Below, piece after piece: positions 35,035-44,153 of a stretch of 64,000 bases of DNA. Under the pieces are notes generated by a model, which did no database searches, was not told where the DNA came from, and was given only the letters and a program-made list of their open reading frames with translations. Position 1 is the first letter of the stretch. Each line of letters begins with the position of its first letter. The translations under genes were made by a program, and so were the position numbers. This DNA comes from Paenibacillus jilunlii (GTDB lineage Bacteria > Bacillota > Bacilli > Paenibacillales > Paenibacillaceae), in the NCBI RefSeq assembly GCF_900102965.1, contig NZ_FNGM01000001.1, positions 788,294-852,293 of the forward strand. Reading direction: 5' to 3'.

Positions 35035-35301
35035 AATGGCACCTCCTTCTCTTTTGGATAAGATAGTATATGCAAATTTGATAGAGTGTATTGGATTACC
35101 GTCTTTATTTAATAGAAAAGGCAGCTCACACGATAAAAGATGTCTTTCTGGAAGACAGTTTTGCACTGGGTTAGCGAGCGCGGGAAATTTGACTTTACAA
35201 TATTTATGTTTCAGTGTACTATTTAACTAACACACCAATACGATATAACACTCGCTCCACATTTTGACTGACCATTATTGATTTCAATCCAGGAGGATGC
35301 T

Positions 35302-36273
35302 ATGAATCAGACCAAATATCAACCAGAAGCTGCAGGTAACGGGAAGACGCCGATCGTACTGCAAATGCAAGGCGTAAGCAAGATCATTAAAGGGAAGGCC
35401 ATTGTGAACGAACTGTCCTTTGATATTTGCAAGGGGGAAATTGTCGGGCTGCTGGGACCCAATGGCGCCGGGAAAACGACAACCATCCGCATGATGACCG
35501 GCTTAATTCGTATGACGGAAGGCGATGTGCTTATTGAGGGGCACAGTATCCGTAACGACTTCAACAAGGCTATAGCCAATATTGGCGCCATTATCGAGAA
35601 TCCTGAGTTCTATTCACACATGACAGGCTACGACAACCTGAAGCAATACCAGCGGATGAGTGACGGAATTACGGATGACAGGATGGATGAAGTTGTACGG
35701 CTGGTTGGCCTGCAGGAAGCGATGGGCAAAAAGGTAAAAGCCTACTCCCTGGGGATGCGCCAGCGGCTTGGAATTGCCCAGGCGCTGCTGCATTCGCCCA
35801 AGCTGCTGATTCTGGATGAGCCTACGAACGGGCTTGACCCTGCGGGAATCCGGGAAATGCGTGATTATATGCGGAGAATCGCAGAGGTGGAAGGCATCTC
35901 CATCCTGATTTCCAGCCATATGCTTGCTGAGATTGAACAGATATGCCACCGTGCAGTAGTCATTCAGAACGGCAAGCTGATCGCCGTCACACCGCTCGGA
36001 GAAGAAGCGCAAGCCGGAGGAGCGATCCCTCTGGCGATCAGGGTAGGGAAGCTTGAAGCTGCCCTGGTTGTGATCCATAAACAGTCTGAAGTGCAGATCA
36101 TCCGCACGGATGAAGCTAACTCCGAAATTCTTGTAAGTATGCCGGACGATCAAGTGCCGGAACTCATAGCTGCCTTCAGTGAAGCGGGAGTCAGGGTCTA
36201 CCGCATTATGGATAACAAGCAAAGTCTGGAAGAAGAATTCCTGAAATGGACAGGAGGGAACCGCATTGCATAA
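35302..36273 (+). CDS. ABC transporter ATP-binding protein, BcrA-like
   Basis: A 323-residue ATPase with Walker A GPNGAGKTT, signature YSLGMRQRLGIAQALL, Walker B LLILDEPTNGLDPAG, and an about 80-residue C-terminal extension as in bacitracin-type BcrA proteins. It energises the membrane partner encoded by the next gene, overlapping by 8 bases. Start ATG 35302 follows AGGAGG. It is the first gene of a five-gene unit that also holds a YtrA-type repressor, suggesting response to peptide or cell-wall antibiotics (inference). Confidence 0.9.
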   Translation: MNQTKYQPEAAGNGKTPIVLQMQGVSKIIKGKAIVNELSFDICKGEIVGLLGPNGAGKTTTIRMMTGLIRMTEGDVLIEGHSIRNDFNKAIANIGAIIENPEFYSHMTGYDNLKQYQRMSDGITDDRMDEVVRLVGLQEAMGKKVKAYSLGMRQRLGIAQALLHSPKLLILDEPTNGLDPAGIREMRDYMRRIAEVEGISILISSHMLAEIEQICHRAVVIQNGKLIAVTPLGEEAQAGGAIPLAIRVGKLEAALVVIHKQSEVQIIRTDEANSEILVSMPDDQVPELIAAFSEAGVRVYRIMDNKQSLEEEFLKWTGGNRIA

Positions 36274-37012
36274 GTTTAACCGTCTGGTGCTGAATGAATG
36301 GCTTAAATTATCGAAGAAACGCACCTTCTTCATCGCTTATGGGCTTTTGATTGTAATGCCGCTTGCAATAGGATATATGGTGCATTCGGTTGCGGGGGAT
36401 ATGTTTGCTTCCGGGCCGCAATTTGCAGCAGAGATGCTGCTGCCGACAGGCATCGGCCAGATCCTTAGTATTCTGGTCATTATCGGGACAGCGGGGATTG
36501 TCACCAAGGAGTACAGCCAAGGAACAATTAAGTTCCTGCTGATCCGGGCCCGCAGCCGTACGGCTATTCTTGCCTCCAAATTTGTGACCGTCCTGCTGTA
36601 TGCACTCAGCCTTACTGTTGTAACAGCGGTTGCGGTATATGCCTCCGGTATGCTGTGGTTCGGAAATGGCGGAGCCAGCCTGGGAATTGGCGATGTGCTC
36701 ACATCGGTGCTTTATAACAGCGTCTATATGGTGATGTTCGCAACAATGGCTTTTATGATTGGGATATTGACGACTTCTACCGGGGTAACCATAGGGATTT
36801 CGATGTTTGGCTTAACGATCAGCAATCTGGTCATTTTCCGGGACTTCTATAAATATGTCTTGTTTCCCAACTTGAATCTGGCTGCCTATGAAGGTGGCGG
36901 GGCACCGCTTCCGGGGATGACTCTGGGGTTCTCTATCCTCATGCTGGCTGTATATTTCTTACTGTTTCTTCTGGCGGGATTTATGGTGTTCAGACGAAGG
37001 GACGTTGCTTGA
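36266..37012 (+). CDS. ABC-2 type permease (partner of BcrA-like ATPase)
   Basis: A 248-residue membrane protein with six hydrophobic helices and an N-terminal cytoplasmic segment HKFNRLVLNEWLKLSKKRTF typical of ABC-2/NatB permeases. ITKEYSQGT-like VTKEYSQGTIKFLLIRARSR follows helix two, a family hallmark. The start is TTG 36266 with AGGAGGG upstream. It overlaps the ATPase gene before it and the repressor gene after it (TGATG). Confidence 0.9.
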   Translation: MHKFNRLVLNEWLKLSKKRTFFIAYGLLIVMPLAIGYMVHSVAGDMFASGPQFAAEMLLPTGIGQILSILVIIGTAGIVTKEYSQGTIKFLLIRARSRTAILASKFVTVLLYALSLTVVTAVAVYASGMLWFGNGGASLGIGDVLTSVLYNSVYMVMFATMAFMIGILTTSTGVTIGISMFGLTISNLVIFRDFYKYVLFPNLNLAAYEGGGAPLPGMTLGFSILMLAVYFLLFLLAGFMVFRRRDVA

Positions 37013-37386
37013 TGACCATAGAATTTGACAATAATCAGCCGATTTACCTCCAGATCATGAATTATATGAAAGGGGAGATCGTGACGGGCAAGCTGAAGCC
37101 GGGCGACAAAATCCCCTCCGTACGTGAATTGGCCGCTGAACTGCAGATTAATCCGAATACGGTGCAAAGAACCTTTCAGGAACTGGAGCGTGAGACCATC
37201 GTGGAAACCCGGCGCGGGATGGGCAGGTATGTAACCGGCAATGAAGAGACGATTCTGACCATTAAAAAAGAGATGGCACAGGATGTCCTGGACCGTTTTA
37301 TCCGCGGCATGCAGGAGCTGGGCTTTCAGAGTGAGGAGATTCTGGCGGCTGTAGCTGAGAATATTGAAATAAGAACAAAACCATAG
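37012..37386 (+). CDS. GntR-family repressor, YtrA type
   Basis: A 124-residue protein with a winged helix (IYLQIMNYMKGEIVTGKLKP, then IPSVRELAAELQINPNTVQR) and a short C-terminal dimerisation helix, as in the YtrA subfamily. B. subtilis YtrA represses the ytr ABC operon and is relieved by lipid-II-targeting antibiotics. Start ATG 37012 overlaps the preceding stop as TGATG. It probably autoregulates this operon. Confidence 0.9.
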   Translation: MTIEFDNNQPIYLQIMNYMKGEIVTGKLKPGDKIPSVRELAAELQINPNTVQRTFQELERETIVETRRGMGRYVTGNEETILTIKKEMAQDVLDRFIRGMQELGFQSEEILAAVAENIEIRTKP

Positions 37387-37399
37387 GGGGATTATCGCG

Positions 37400-38101
37400 G
37401 TGGACAGGATACTTCAAGTACAAAATGTGACCAAAAAATATGGCTCCAAGCATGCGCTGCGCGGGGTCTCCTTCGGACTGAGTGCCGGTAAAATCGTCGG
37501 ACTTCTCGGCAGCAACGGCAGCGGCAAAACTACGCTGATGAAACTGATTGCCGGGCTGGCCCAGCCGACCTCAGGGGGAATTTCCGTGCTGGGCGTCCCG
37601 GTGGGGGAAGCGAGCAAGTCACTGGTGTCATTTATGCCGGACCGCCCGTTAACCGAATCATGGATGAAGGTGGAGGATGCTCTCAGATTCCAGCAGGATT
37701 TCTACCCAGACTTCGATCCCGGCAAAGCGAAACGGATGCTGGAATTCATGAAGCTTAGCGAGCGGGACAAAGTCCGTACGTTATCTAAAGGGATGGGGGA
37801 ACGCCTGCAGCTGACCTTGGCACTCTCGCGCCGGGCCAAATTATATGTTATGGATGAGCCTATCGGAGGTGTTGACCCCGTTGCCCGGACCAACATTCTT
37901 AACGCGCTGATGGAGTTCTATGAGGAAGACAGCACCATCCTGCTCTCCACGCACCTCGTGACTGACATCGAACGGATTTTTGACGAAGTGATGTTTATCA
38001 AGGAAGGTGAGCTTGTGCTGCATAGTGAAGTGGAGGAACTTCGGCTTCAGCGCGGCAAAAGTATTGATGAGCTGTTCAGAGAGGTGTATGCGGAATGCTG
38101 A
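37400..38101 (+). CDS. ABC transporter ATP-binding protein, YtrB-like
   Basis: A 233-residue ATPase with Walker A GSNGSGKTT, signature LSKGMGERLQLTLALSR and Walker B YVMDEPIGGVDP. The short form without a C-terminal domain matches YtrB/EcsA-type proteins that follow YtrA repressors. The start is GTG 37400 behind GGGGG. It overlaps the next permease gene by 7 bases. Confidence 0.9.
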   Translation: MDRILQVQNVTKKYGSKHALRGVSFGLSAGKIVGLLGSNGSGKTTLMKLIAGLAQPTSGGISVLGVPVGEASKSLVSFMPDRPLTESWMKVEDALRFQQDFYPDFDPGKAKRMLEFMKLSERDKVRTLSKGMGERLQLTLALSRRAKLYVMDEPIGGVDPVARTNILNALMEFYEEDSTILLSTHLVTDIERIFDEVMFIKEGELVLHSEVEELRLQRGKSIDELFREVYAEC

Positions 38102-38829
38102 AACTGATGAAATATGATTTGAAAAGCAAACGGGAGCGGCTTCTGGCGTTTTTTGTAATTATGCTGCTTGTCCAGGCTGGCATATGGTTTACTAACAGTT
38201 CAATGGGGTCCGAGCTGATCACGTTCCATATCATTACGTATGCCGGTTTCAGCTTTGCTCTGCTGCTCATAGCTTTTTTCAGCTATTTCCGTTACTTACA
38301 GTCTTATGCCAGACGGCTGCTGCCGGTCCCTACGGTTCAGAGTGTGCTCTCACCGCTGCTGCTCTTCTGGGTTCTGCTGCTGTCTGTTGTGGCCATTGCT
38401 GCGGTTCATTTTGGCATTTATATTCTGGTGTATTCCTCAGATTTTCTTCCGGTGAATTTCTGGCCCGTGGCATCCTGGAGTGTGCTTAATCTCCTGTGGA
38501 CTGCCGGATTTGAACTTATTCTCCTGATGTTTGCCGTCACTCTGGCTAAAAGCCTTCGCGTAAAAGGCACCATTTGGATTGCCATCGCTGTTTTTATGGT
38601 CGTGGAGAACGGACTATCCTTTATGGAGCGGCAGTTCTGGGGTAGCTATATGTCTGCTCTGGATAACGTATTCCGCTTTGAGGTTTATGATCCCTCGGCC
38701 GTAAGCAGCGGGTTGAGAATATACGGTACTTCAACTGAATTTCTCTGGCCGCTCCTCTTCGAAGCCGTCATTGGAGCCGTGCTGATTTATGTAATGACAC
38801 TGCTGATTCAAAAGAGAATTGAAACCTGA
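38095..38829 (+). CDS. ABC transporter permease, YtrC-like
   Basis: A 244-residue membrane protein with six hydrophobic helices; the first 20 residues are a positively charged lead MLKLMKYDLKSKRERLLAFF. It lacks a recognisable substrate motif and is assigned from its overlap with the ATPase gene and its topology. It is the last gene of the five-gene unit. Confidence 0.85.
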   Translation: MLKLMKYDLKSKRERLLAFFVIMLLVQAGIWFTNSSMGSELITFHIITYAGFSFALLLIAFFSYFRYLQSYARRLLPVPTVQSVLSPLLLFWVLLLSVVAIAAVHFGIYILVYSSDFLPVNFWPVASWSVLNLLWTAGFELILLMFAVTLAKSLRVKGTIWIAIAVFMVVENGLSFMERQFWGSYMSALDNVFRFEVYDPSAVSSGLRIYGTSTEFLWPLLFEAVIGAVLIYVMTLLIQKRIET

Positions 38830-38905
38830 CTCTGCTGCTGAAACGAAGGACGGGCGCATCACAAAAAGACGTCCTCCTAAGAGGGCATCTATAATGACGG
38901 GTGTA

Positions 38906-39286
38906 TTATAATCCTTGAGCTCTACGCGTGTTCGTCCAGAGCTCAAGCTCCCGGACCAATTGCTCTTCTTCGGCCTCCTGCAAATCCAGGCGGATTCCAT
39001 ACTGGAACTGGCCCAGTCCAAACATCCAGCCCCAGCGCACACTGCCTTCGAACTGCAGTTTGTCTTCTGCCAGCTGGAAATGAATAATCAGCTTCGTATC
39101 CCCGGCGGTAAAGCGGAGGTTCAGCGAGGTGCGCACCTTGCAGCCTGAACGGCTAAGGTCAAGCAGCACGCCTTCTGTTAATTTTCCGGCACCCGGACCG
39201 GAATTGCCCGCAGGAAGTTCCAGCCAGCATTCTATAGGCTGGTTCATTACATATCGGAATGGTTCTTTTCTACTGGAGTCGTCCAT
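38906..39286 (-). CDS. PilZ domain protein (second copy)
   Basis: A 126-residue single-domain PilZ protein: SRKEPFRY at the N-terminus and LDLSRSGCKVRT as the D/NxSxxG motif. Its length, order and KEPFRY/TEPFRY start match the protein at 14367-14744, so the two are paralogues. It is predicted to bind c-di-GMP. Start ATG 39286 follows GGAGG. It converges on the ABC permease gene. Confidence 0.88.
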   Translation of the reverse strand: MDDSSRKEPFRYVMNQPIECWLELPAGNSGPGAGKLTEGVLLDLSRSGCKVRTSLNLRFTAGDTKLIIHFQLAEDKLQFEGSVRWGWMFGLGQFQYGIRLDLQEAEEEQLVRELELWTNTRRAQGL

Positions 39287-39439
39287 TTCAACCTCCGCTG
39301 TTTTTTTGCTATTATATCGAACTGCACTGATCAGGGCAATCTACTAAAGTGCTATTTTTAAAATAAAGAAAGCTGTTTCTGTGTATATAAATTACAATTC
39401 TGTATAACCTTCCGGCGGCTGCAGATTCTGGAATACAAA

Positions 39440-39497
39440 ATAAACCTTTCTCATAGGACTGGAGTACTAATCATCCAGATATGAAGAAAGGTTTTTT
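39440..39497 (+). terminator. Rho-independent terminator in 39.3-39.6 kb gap
   Basis: ACCTTTCTCATA pairs with TATGAAGAAAGGT around an inner CTGGA/TCCAG pair, followed by TTTTTT. It precedes the lysis-module remnant and may terminate read-through from the ABC operon. Confidence 0.75.
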
Positions 39498-39580
39498 GCT
39501 GTTAGTGCAGCTGTTGGCATAGGGGACAGCACAGGCAGAATAAGAGAACGCGAATTCAATATAGAGAAAGGATGTGAGGA

Positions 39581-39739
39581 GTGACAGAGAGTGAATTTAT
39601 TGCTATAATCGCATCTTTTGCAGTTGCTAATATGCAGCAGAGTAATATTGCGGCTTCCCTGTCCATCGCACCGGCGGCACTTGAATCCGGCTGGGGCAGC
39701 AGCGGGAGTGCTGGATACACAAGCCTGCGGCAGCTATGA
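39581..39739 (+). pseudogene. Truncated GH73-type glucosaminidase
   Basis: From GTG 39581 it reads TESEFIAIIASFAVANMQQS, then NIAASLSIAPAALESGWGSS and stops after 52 residues. It matches the first part of FlgJ/GH73 endo-beta-N-acetylglucosaminidases, including the catalytic Glu in ALESGWG. About 100 further residues normally needed are missing. It lies just before a holin gene, as in a phage-type lysis module. Confidence 0.75.
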
Positions 39740-39802
39740 TTTTTACAGAACAATTACTATGTTGTACCGGGCGGGTCTCTTTGCACCTGAAAAGGAGGTG
39801 TG

Positions 39803-40087
39803 ATGAACATGGTGAATGAGGCGCTGAATAATGTGCTGGCTTTTGCTTCGGTACTGGCGGTTTTTGTCCTGGCCCTGGTTCAACTCGTCAAGACCACCGT
39901 AAACCTTCCGCGTAATCTGGTTCCGGCTGTTGGACTCGTTATCGGCCTGTTTGTAGGTGCTGTAGCGTACCCTTTTACAGATATGAATCTGGTTTTACGT
40001 CTGTGGGCAGGGGGACTTGCAGGATTGTCGGCTACCGGACTGTTCGAGCTGGCGTTCAATAAAAGGGAAGGCACTACCAAGGACTGA
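39803..40087 (+). CDS. Phage-type holin-like protein
   Basis: A 94-residue protein with two to three hydrophobic segments (about 10-30, 38-58, 65-85) and a charged C-terminal tail FNKREGTTKD, typical of small holins that open the membrane for an endolysin. Start ATG 39803 follows AAGGAGG. The lytic enzyme gene before it is truncated, so the module is not expected to lyse cells. Confidence 0.75.
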   Translation: MNMVNEALNNVLAFASVLAVFVLALVQLVKTTVNLPRNLVPAVGLVIGLFVGAVAYPFTDMNLVLRLWAGGLAGLSATGLFELAFNKREGTTKD

Positions 40088-40213
40088 AAGGCTATGGTAA
40101 ATCCAACTACCGGCAGAAGGCCGGCAATCTATTTTAGGCAGTGTCCGCAGGCCAGAAGACCAGGCAATTCATAGATTTCATTAATACAATAGAGAAGGAA
40201 AGGAGGTGCTCAT

Positions 40214-40636
40214 ATGGGAACTTATTTGGATGCAAGAACCTCGCAGAATGCCAGTACCGCCAATTCCATTGCGATTCCGATTCTGGTCATCAACACCCCG
40301 CAGCTGTTCGGTCAGATTGGCCTGATCACTGAAGGGGCTACGACAAATCCGCGTGTGCTGCTTAAGGGAACTATTTCTATACAGCTTCCCCTGGCTCTGG
40401 TAGGTATTACGATTAGAATAGTAAGAGGAACTTTGTCTACGGACCCTGTAGTATACTCTGCAACCTCTACATTCAATTTAAGCATTCTGGCACCACAGGT
40501 CATTACTTTTTCCGCTGCTGACTTTCAGCCGCCAATTACTCCACAATTGACTTATACCGCTTTTGTCTCATCCAATCTTCTGGGGGCGATTCGTGTCGGT
40601 CCAGAGAGCTTTGACGGAATTCTGGTTTCCGATTAA
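40214..40636 (+). CDS. Small beta-rich hypothetical protein (140 aa)
   Basis: Starts MGTYLDARTSQNASTANSIA; ATG 40214 follows AAAGGAGG. The protein is rich in Ile, Leu, Thr and Ser with alternating beta strands and no signal peptide or Cys. It resembles in style the 129-residue protein at 34645, and both lie near a sporulation-type peptide gene. No family was recognised with certainty; a structural spore or surface role is a guess. Confidence 0.68.
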   Translation: MGTYLDARTSQNASTANSIAIPILVINTPQLFGQIGLITEGATTNPRVLLKGTISIQLPLALVGITIRIVRGTLSTDPVVYSATSTFNLSILAPQVITFSAADFQPPITPQLTYTAFVSSNLLGAIRVGPESFDGILVSD

Positions 40637-40642
40637 TGCCAC

Positions 40643-40686
40643 AGCATCCTGCCAAACCTTCGCTAAGGGAGACAGGATGCTTTTTG
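40643..40686 (+). terminator. Terminator
   Basis: AGCATCCTG/CAGGATGCT stem followed by TTTTT, just after the 140-aa gene. Confidence 0.88.
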
Positions 40687-40796
40687 CACTGGATATTCAG
40701 AAGCGATGGCCTAAATATAAACCTTTTCGCCCAATCTATAAGAGGCAAGGATACATATTCTGTTGTGTAGTGATCATTTGTGAAGGAGGTAATCTC

Positions 40797-40934
40797 ATGG
40801 GTGCAGATTGCGGTTATGGCGGTAATGTGGGTGGCGCTAATCATTGTCCTGTTGTAAGTCCGTTCACTTCTACAGGTGCAATTCTGGTGCTTTACATTTT
40901 GCTGGTTATTATTTTGAGTGCCTGTTTCATCTAG
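40797..40934 (+). CDS. YjcZ-type sporulation peptide (45 aa)
   Basis: A 45-residue peptide: Gly-rich MGADCGYGGNVGGANHC, a short linker, then one hydrophobic helix ILVLYILLVIILSACFI at the C-terminus. This arrangement matches the YjcZ/YjcZ-like family of tiny sporulation membrane proteins. Start ATG 40797 follows GAAGGAGG. The terminator at 40942 makes it a single-gene unit. Confidence 0.8.
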   Translation: MGADCGYGGNVGGANHCPVVSPFTSTGAILVLYILLVIILSACFI

Positions 40935-40941
40935 TTACTAA

Positions 40942-40986
40942 AATAACGCGGTCTTTGGGCAGAAATGCCGGGGATCGCGTTTTTTG
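40942..40986 (+). terminator. Terminator after YjcZ-type gene
   Basis: AACGCGGTC pairs with GGATCGCGTT, followed by TTTTTT. Confidence 0.8.
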
Positions 40987-41099
40987 CAGGTTGTCATGGA
41001 CAAGCCATTGCAGGGGACGGGAAAAGCTAAGCTGCAGGAAAAGAAAAAGCTATATAGAGTGAACTTGAAAAACGAACAAAAGGGAAAAGGGATGGAGGG

Positions 41100-41240
41100 G
41101 AAGTTTGGAACTGGAGGAGCGAAAGCGTCCGCCTTTGTCTGCGGATTTCCACCGCGAACAGCGGTACAAATCAAGAAATCTGCAGACAACAGCGGCCGGA
41201 AGTCCAAACATTCTCCGGAGTCCCGACGAAGTCCCTAATG
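41100..41240. repeat. Structured intergenic element with long dyad
   Basis: TTGTCTGCGGATTTC (41135-41149) pairs with GAAATCTGCAGACAA (41175-41189) with one G-T mismatch. Inside is a second hairpin ACCGC/GCGGT (41151-41165). GGAGCGAAAGCGTCC precedes it and the palindrome CTCCGGAG follows. Similar elements are recalled from Paenibacillus intergenic regions; copy number cannot be checked here. Overlapping reading frames look like by-products. Confidence 0.55.
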
Positions 41241-41344
41241 TAAAGATCTTAAGTTCACTCTATATGATTCGAAGAAATAATTGTAACTATATCCCATGTG
41301 ATCCGTATACCAAAAGGATGTGATAACAGAAAGGGGATAATAAC

Positions 41345-43057
41345 ATGAGCAAAAAATTAACGTTGCTCTTGGCCTGCCTGCTGCTGGGTTTATCAATCTG
41401 GCCGGCACCTGCTGCGAACGGAGCAGAATCTAAGGTGATTTTCAGTGTGAACAATGAAGTGCTTCAATTTCCTGCCAATGAGGCTCCATGGATAACCGGC
41501 GATATGTTAATGGTGCCTATCCGCAAGGCGGGTAAAGCGCTCGGTTTGGAAGTTATCTACATACAAAAAGAGAAAAAACTTCAATTAAGCCGCAATGGAC
41601 AGCAGCTTGCCATTAAGCTTGGGACAAATGAAGCGGTAGTGAACGGGAAGGACAAGCTTGCGATTAACGGGAAAGTTATACTTCGCGGGAATCTTATATA
41701 TGTACCCATTTCTTTGTTTAATGTTATGGGTTTGATCAGTTCCTTTGATTCCGCAGCTGGTCAGGCGGCAGTTAATTCGCCGCAAAATTATGCCGATACT
41801 GTCACAGGCCTGCTGGCCTCCGGTAAATATGAACAGTTGTGGCAGCGGCATTTCGATAAAACCGCAAAAACAGCCATGCCAGTGATGAAGCTCCAGCAGG
41901 TATGGGAAGGACTAGCGGAACCCTACGGAGCGTACAACAAGCTGACTTCCATATCCAGCCGCCAAGATGCTGGGCGGATTACAATTACAAGCACAGCCTC
42001 TTTTGCCAAAGGGGACCTCGCCATCACCATAACCGTCAACAGCAATGGCAAAATTACTGGCCTCTGGTTCTCTCCTCATGCCCCTTCCCCCGCTGCACCG
42101 GAACTCAAGCTTCCGGAGGGAGTGACAGAGGAGGAAGTTACCGTTGGTGCAGGAACATCACACCCGCTGAAGGGGCTGCTTACCCTCCCCGCAAATTCGT
42201 CTCATCCCGTACCATCGGTTGTGCTCGTCCAAGGTTCGGGAGCTTCAGACCGTGATGAAACGGTGCTTGGCTACAAACCGTTTAGGGATATCGCCTACAG
42301 TCTGGCCAAACAGGGCATCGCAGTACTCCGGTATGATAAACGGAGTTACTCGTATCCGGAGCAGTTTACGGGAGCAGCAGCAGCTACAATAAATGTTAAG
42401 GATGAAGTGGTGGATGATGCGGTTGCCGCTGCTAATCTGCTCAAAGCAGACCAGCGGATGGATTCCGCCCGGGTCTATCTGGCAGGTCACAGCCTTGGTG
42501 GAATGCTGGCGCCGAGAATCGACTCCGAAGGCGGGAATTTCGCCGGATTGATCCTGCTGGCAGGCTCACCGCGGAATCTGTGGGAAATTATGTACGATCA
42601 GAACATGGCGGTCATCAATTCTCTCCCGGATGCTGACCCGGTCAAAGCGCAGGCAGCTGCAGCAGTCAACGCCGAACTCACCAAGGCGAAGGCACTGGCT
42701 GCAATGACGCTTGAACAAGCTAAGACGGCACCCAGTGTTTTTAAAATGCCTGCTTATTATTTCAAAGAGATGGATATGCATAATACAGCTGAACTGGCCC
42801 GCAAGCTGACCAAACCGGTATTTGTGCTGCAAGGGGGAGATGATTTTCAGGTCAATCCCACAACGGACTTTTCTTTATGGAAAGAAGTCTTGAAGGGGGA
42901 TTCCGCCGCTTCATTTAAGCTTTACCCCGGTCTCAATCATTTCTTCGTGAATTATGAAGGCAAGGATGCGGGAACTGCGGCGGAATATAATACTCCTGGA
43001 ATGGTTGACGGGCAGGTGCTTAGCGATATGGGACAATGGATTTTGGGGCAGCTATGA
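41345..43057 (+). CDS. Secreted hydrolase with copper-amine-oxidase-type stalk domain
   Basis: A 570-residue exported protein. It has a signal peptide (about 1-27), then a stalk-type copper amine oxidase N-domain (WITGDMLMVPIRKAGKALG and LIYVPISLFNVMG), a DUF3887-like segment (about 145-235), and an alpha/beta hydrolase domain with nucleophile GHSLGG and a His in GLNHFF. The stalk domain is a wall-associated module common in Paenibacillus. Substrate unknown; esterase or peptidase activity is possible. Start ATG 41345 follows AAAGGGG. Confidence 0.88.
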   Translation: MSKKLTLLLACLLLGLSIWPAPAANGAESKVIFSVNNEVLQFPANEAPWITGDMLMVPIRKAGKALGLEVIYIQKEKKLQLSRNGQQLAIKLGTNEAVVNGKDKLAINGKVILRGNLIYVPISLFNVMGLISSFDSAAGQAAVNSPQNYADTVTGLLASGKYEQLWQRHFDKTAKTAMPVMKLQQVWEGLAEPYGAYNKLTSISSRQDAGRITITSTASFAKGDLAITITVNSNGKITGLWFSPHAPSPAAPELKLPEGVTEEEVTVGAGTSHPLKGLLTLPANSSHPVPSVVLVQGSGASDRDETVLGYKPFRDIAYSLAKQGIAVLRYDKRSYSYPEQFTGAAAATINVKDEVVDDAVAAANLLKADQRMDSARVYLAGHSLGGMLAPRIDSEGGNFAGLILLAGSPRNLWEIMYDQNMAVINSLPDADPVKAQAAAAVNAELTKAKALAAMTLEQAKTAPSVFKMPAYYFKEMDMHNTAELARKLTKPVFVLQGGDDFQVNPTTDFSLWKEVLKGDSAASFKLYPGLNHFFVNYEGKDAGTAAEYNTPGMVDGQVLSDMGQWILGQL

Positions 43058-43130
43058 ACCCCCAGAATTACTGGTATACACGATTTTTGTACAAAGTTAC
43101 TTATGACTATTATTGCCTGGAGGGGTAGCA

Positions 43131-44069
43131 ATGCCTAATATTTCTAAGAATCTGACAGAATTGATTGGAAACACGCCGCTGCTGGAGCTGGCGAATTACG
43201 CGAAGAGTCATCAGGTGGAGGCCAGGTTAATCGGGAAGCTGGAATACTTCAATCCGGCAGGAAGCGTTAAGGATCGTATCGGCTATGCCATGATACAAGA
43301 CGCCGAAGCCAAAGGGCTGATCCGCAAGGATTCGGTGCTGATCGAACCGACCAGCGGAAATACCGGCATTGGTCTGGCTTTTGCCGCTGCAGCACTCGGG
43401 TACAGGCTGATCATCGTGCTGCCGGAGACGTTCAGCGTGGAACGCCGCAAGCTGCTCAGAGCGCTCGGAGCTGAACTGGTGCTGACTCCGGGAGCGGAAG
43501 GAATGCTGGGTGCGGTTCAAAAAGCTGAGGAACTGGCCGCAGCAATCCCCCATTCGTTCATCCTGCAGCAATTCAGCAACCCGGCCAATCCGCAAATCCA
43601 CCGTGACACTACAGCAGAGGAAATCTGGAGGGATACCGGAGGGGCAGTGGATATATTTGTGGCGGGTGTAGGAACTGGAGGTACAATCACTGGAGTGGGC
43701 GAAGTGCTGAAAGCCAGAAATTCTGAAGTGCAGGTCGTTGCCGTTGAGCCGGCGGACTCTCCGGTTTTATCAGGAGGTAAACCGGGCGGACACCAGATAC
43801 AGGGAATTGGAGCCAATTTTGTGCCGGACAACTTTAATTTCGGGGTTGTGGATGAGATTGTCCAGGTGGAGAACAGCCATGCATTTGAAACTGCACGCAG
43901 CCTGGCCAGAACTGAAGGTCTGCTGGTGGGAATCTCCTCCGGTGCTGCGGTCTACGCCGCTTCCCAAATTGCCAAACGTCCCGGAAATCAGGGTAAAAAT
44001 ATTGTAGTCATCCTGCCGGATACAGGGGAACGTTACTTGTCGACACAGCTTTTTGAAATGGAAGAGTGA
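43131..44069 (+). CDS. cysK: Cysteine synthase A
   Basis: A 312-residue PLP enzyme that converts O-acetylserine and sulfide to cysteine. The PLP lysine is in NPAGSVKDR (Lys47), [10 protein letters not shown] binds the substrate carboxylate and [11 protein letters not shown] the phosphate. Start ATG 43131 follows GGAGGGG, and the in-frame TTG 43113 is rejected. It is monocistronic; no cysE is nearby. Confidence 0.95.
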   Translation: MPNISKNLTELIGNTPLLELANYAKSHQVEARLIGKLEYFNPAGSVKDRIGYAMIQDAEAKGLIRKDSVLIEPTSGNTGIGLAFAAAALGYRLIIVLPETFSVERRKLLRALGAELVLTPGAEGMLGAVQKAEELAAAIPHSFILQQFSNPANPQIHRDTTAEEIWRDTGGAVDIFVAGVGTGGTITGVGEVLKARNSEVQVVAVEPADSPVLSGGKPGGHQIQGIGANFVPDNFNFGVVDEIVQVENSHAFETARSLARTEGLLVGISSGAAVYAASQIAKRPGNQGKNIVVILPDTGERYLSTQLFEMEE

Positions 44070-44153
44070 TGATGTATTCTTCCATTTTTTCGTGTAGAAT
44101 ATGAATTTTGATTCTGGTACAATCTATATATTAAGTTTTAAGGAGCGGGGCAC

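Noticed and set aside
40984..41323. Overlapping 72- and 84-codon frames in the 41-kb gap
   Set aside because: They cover the structured dyad repeat, and their translations look like random basic peptides.
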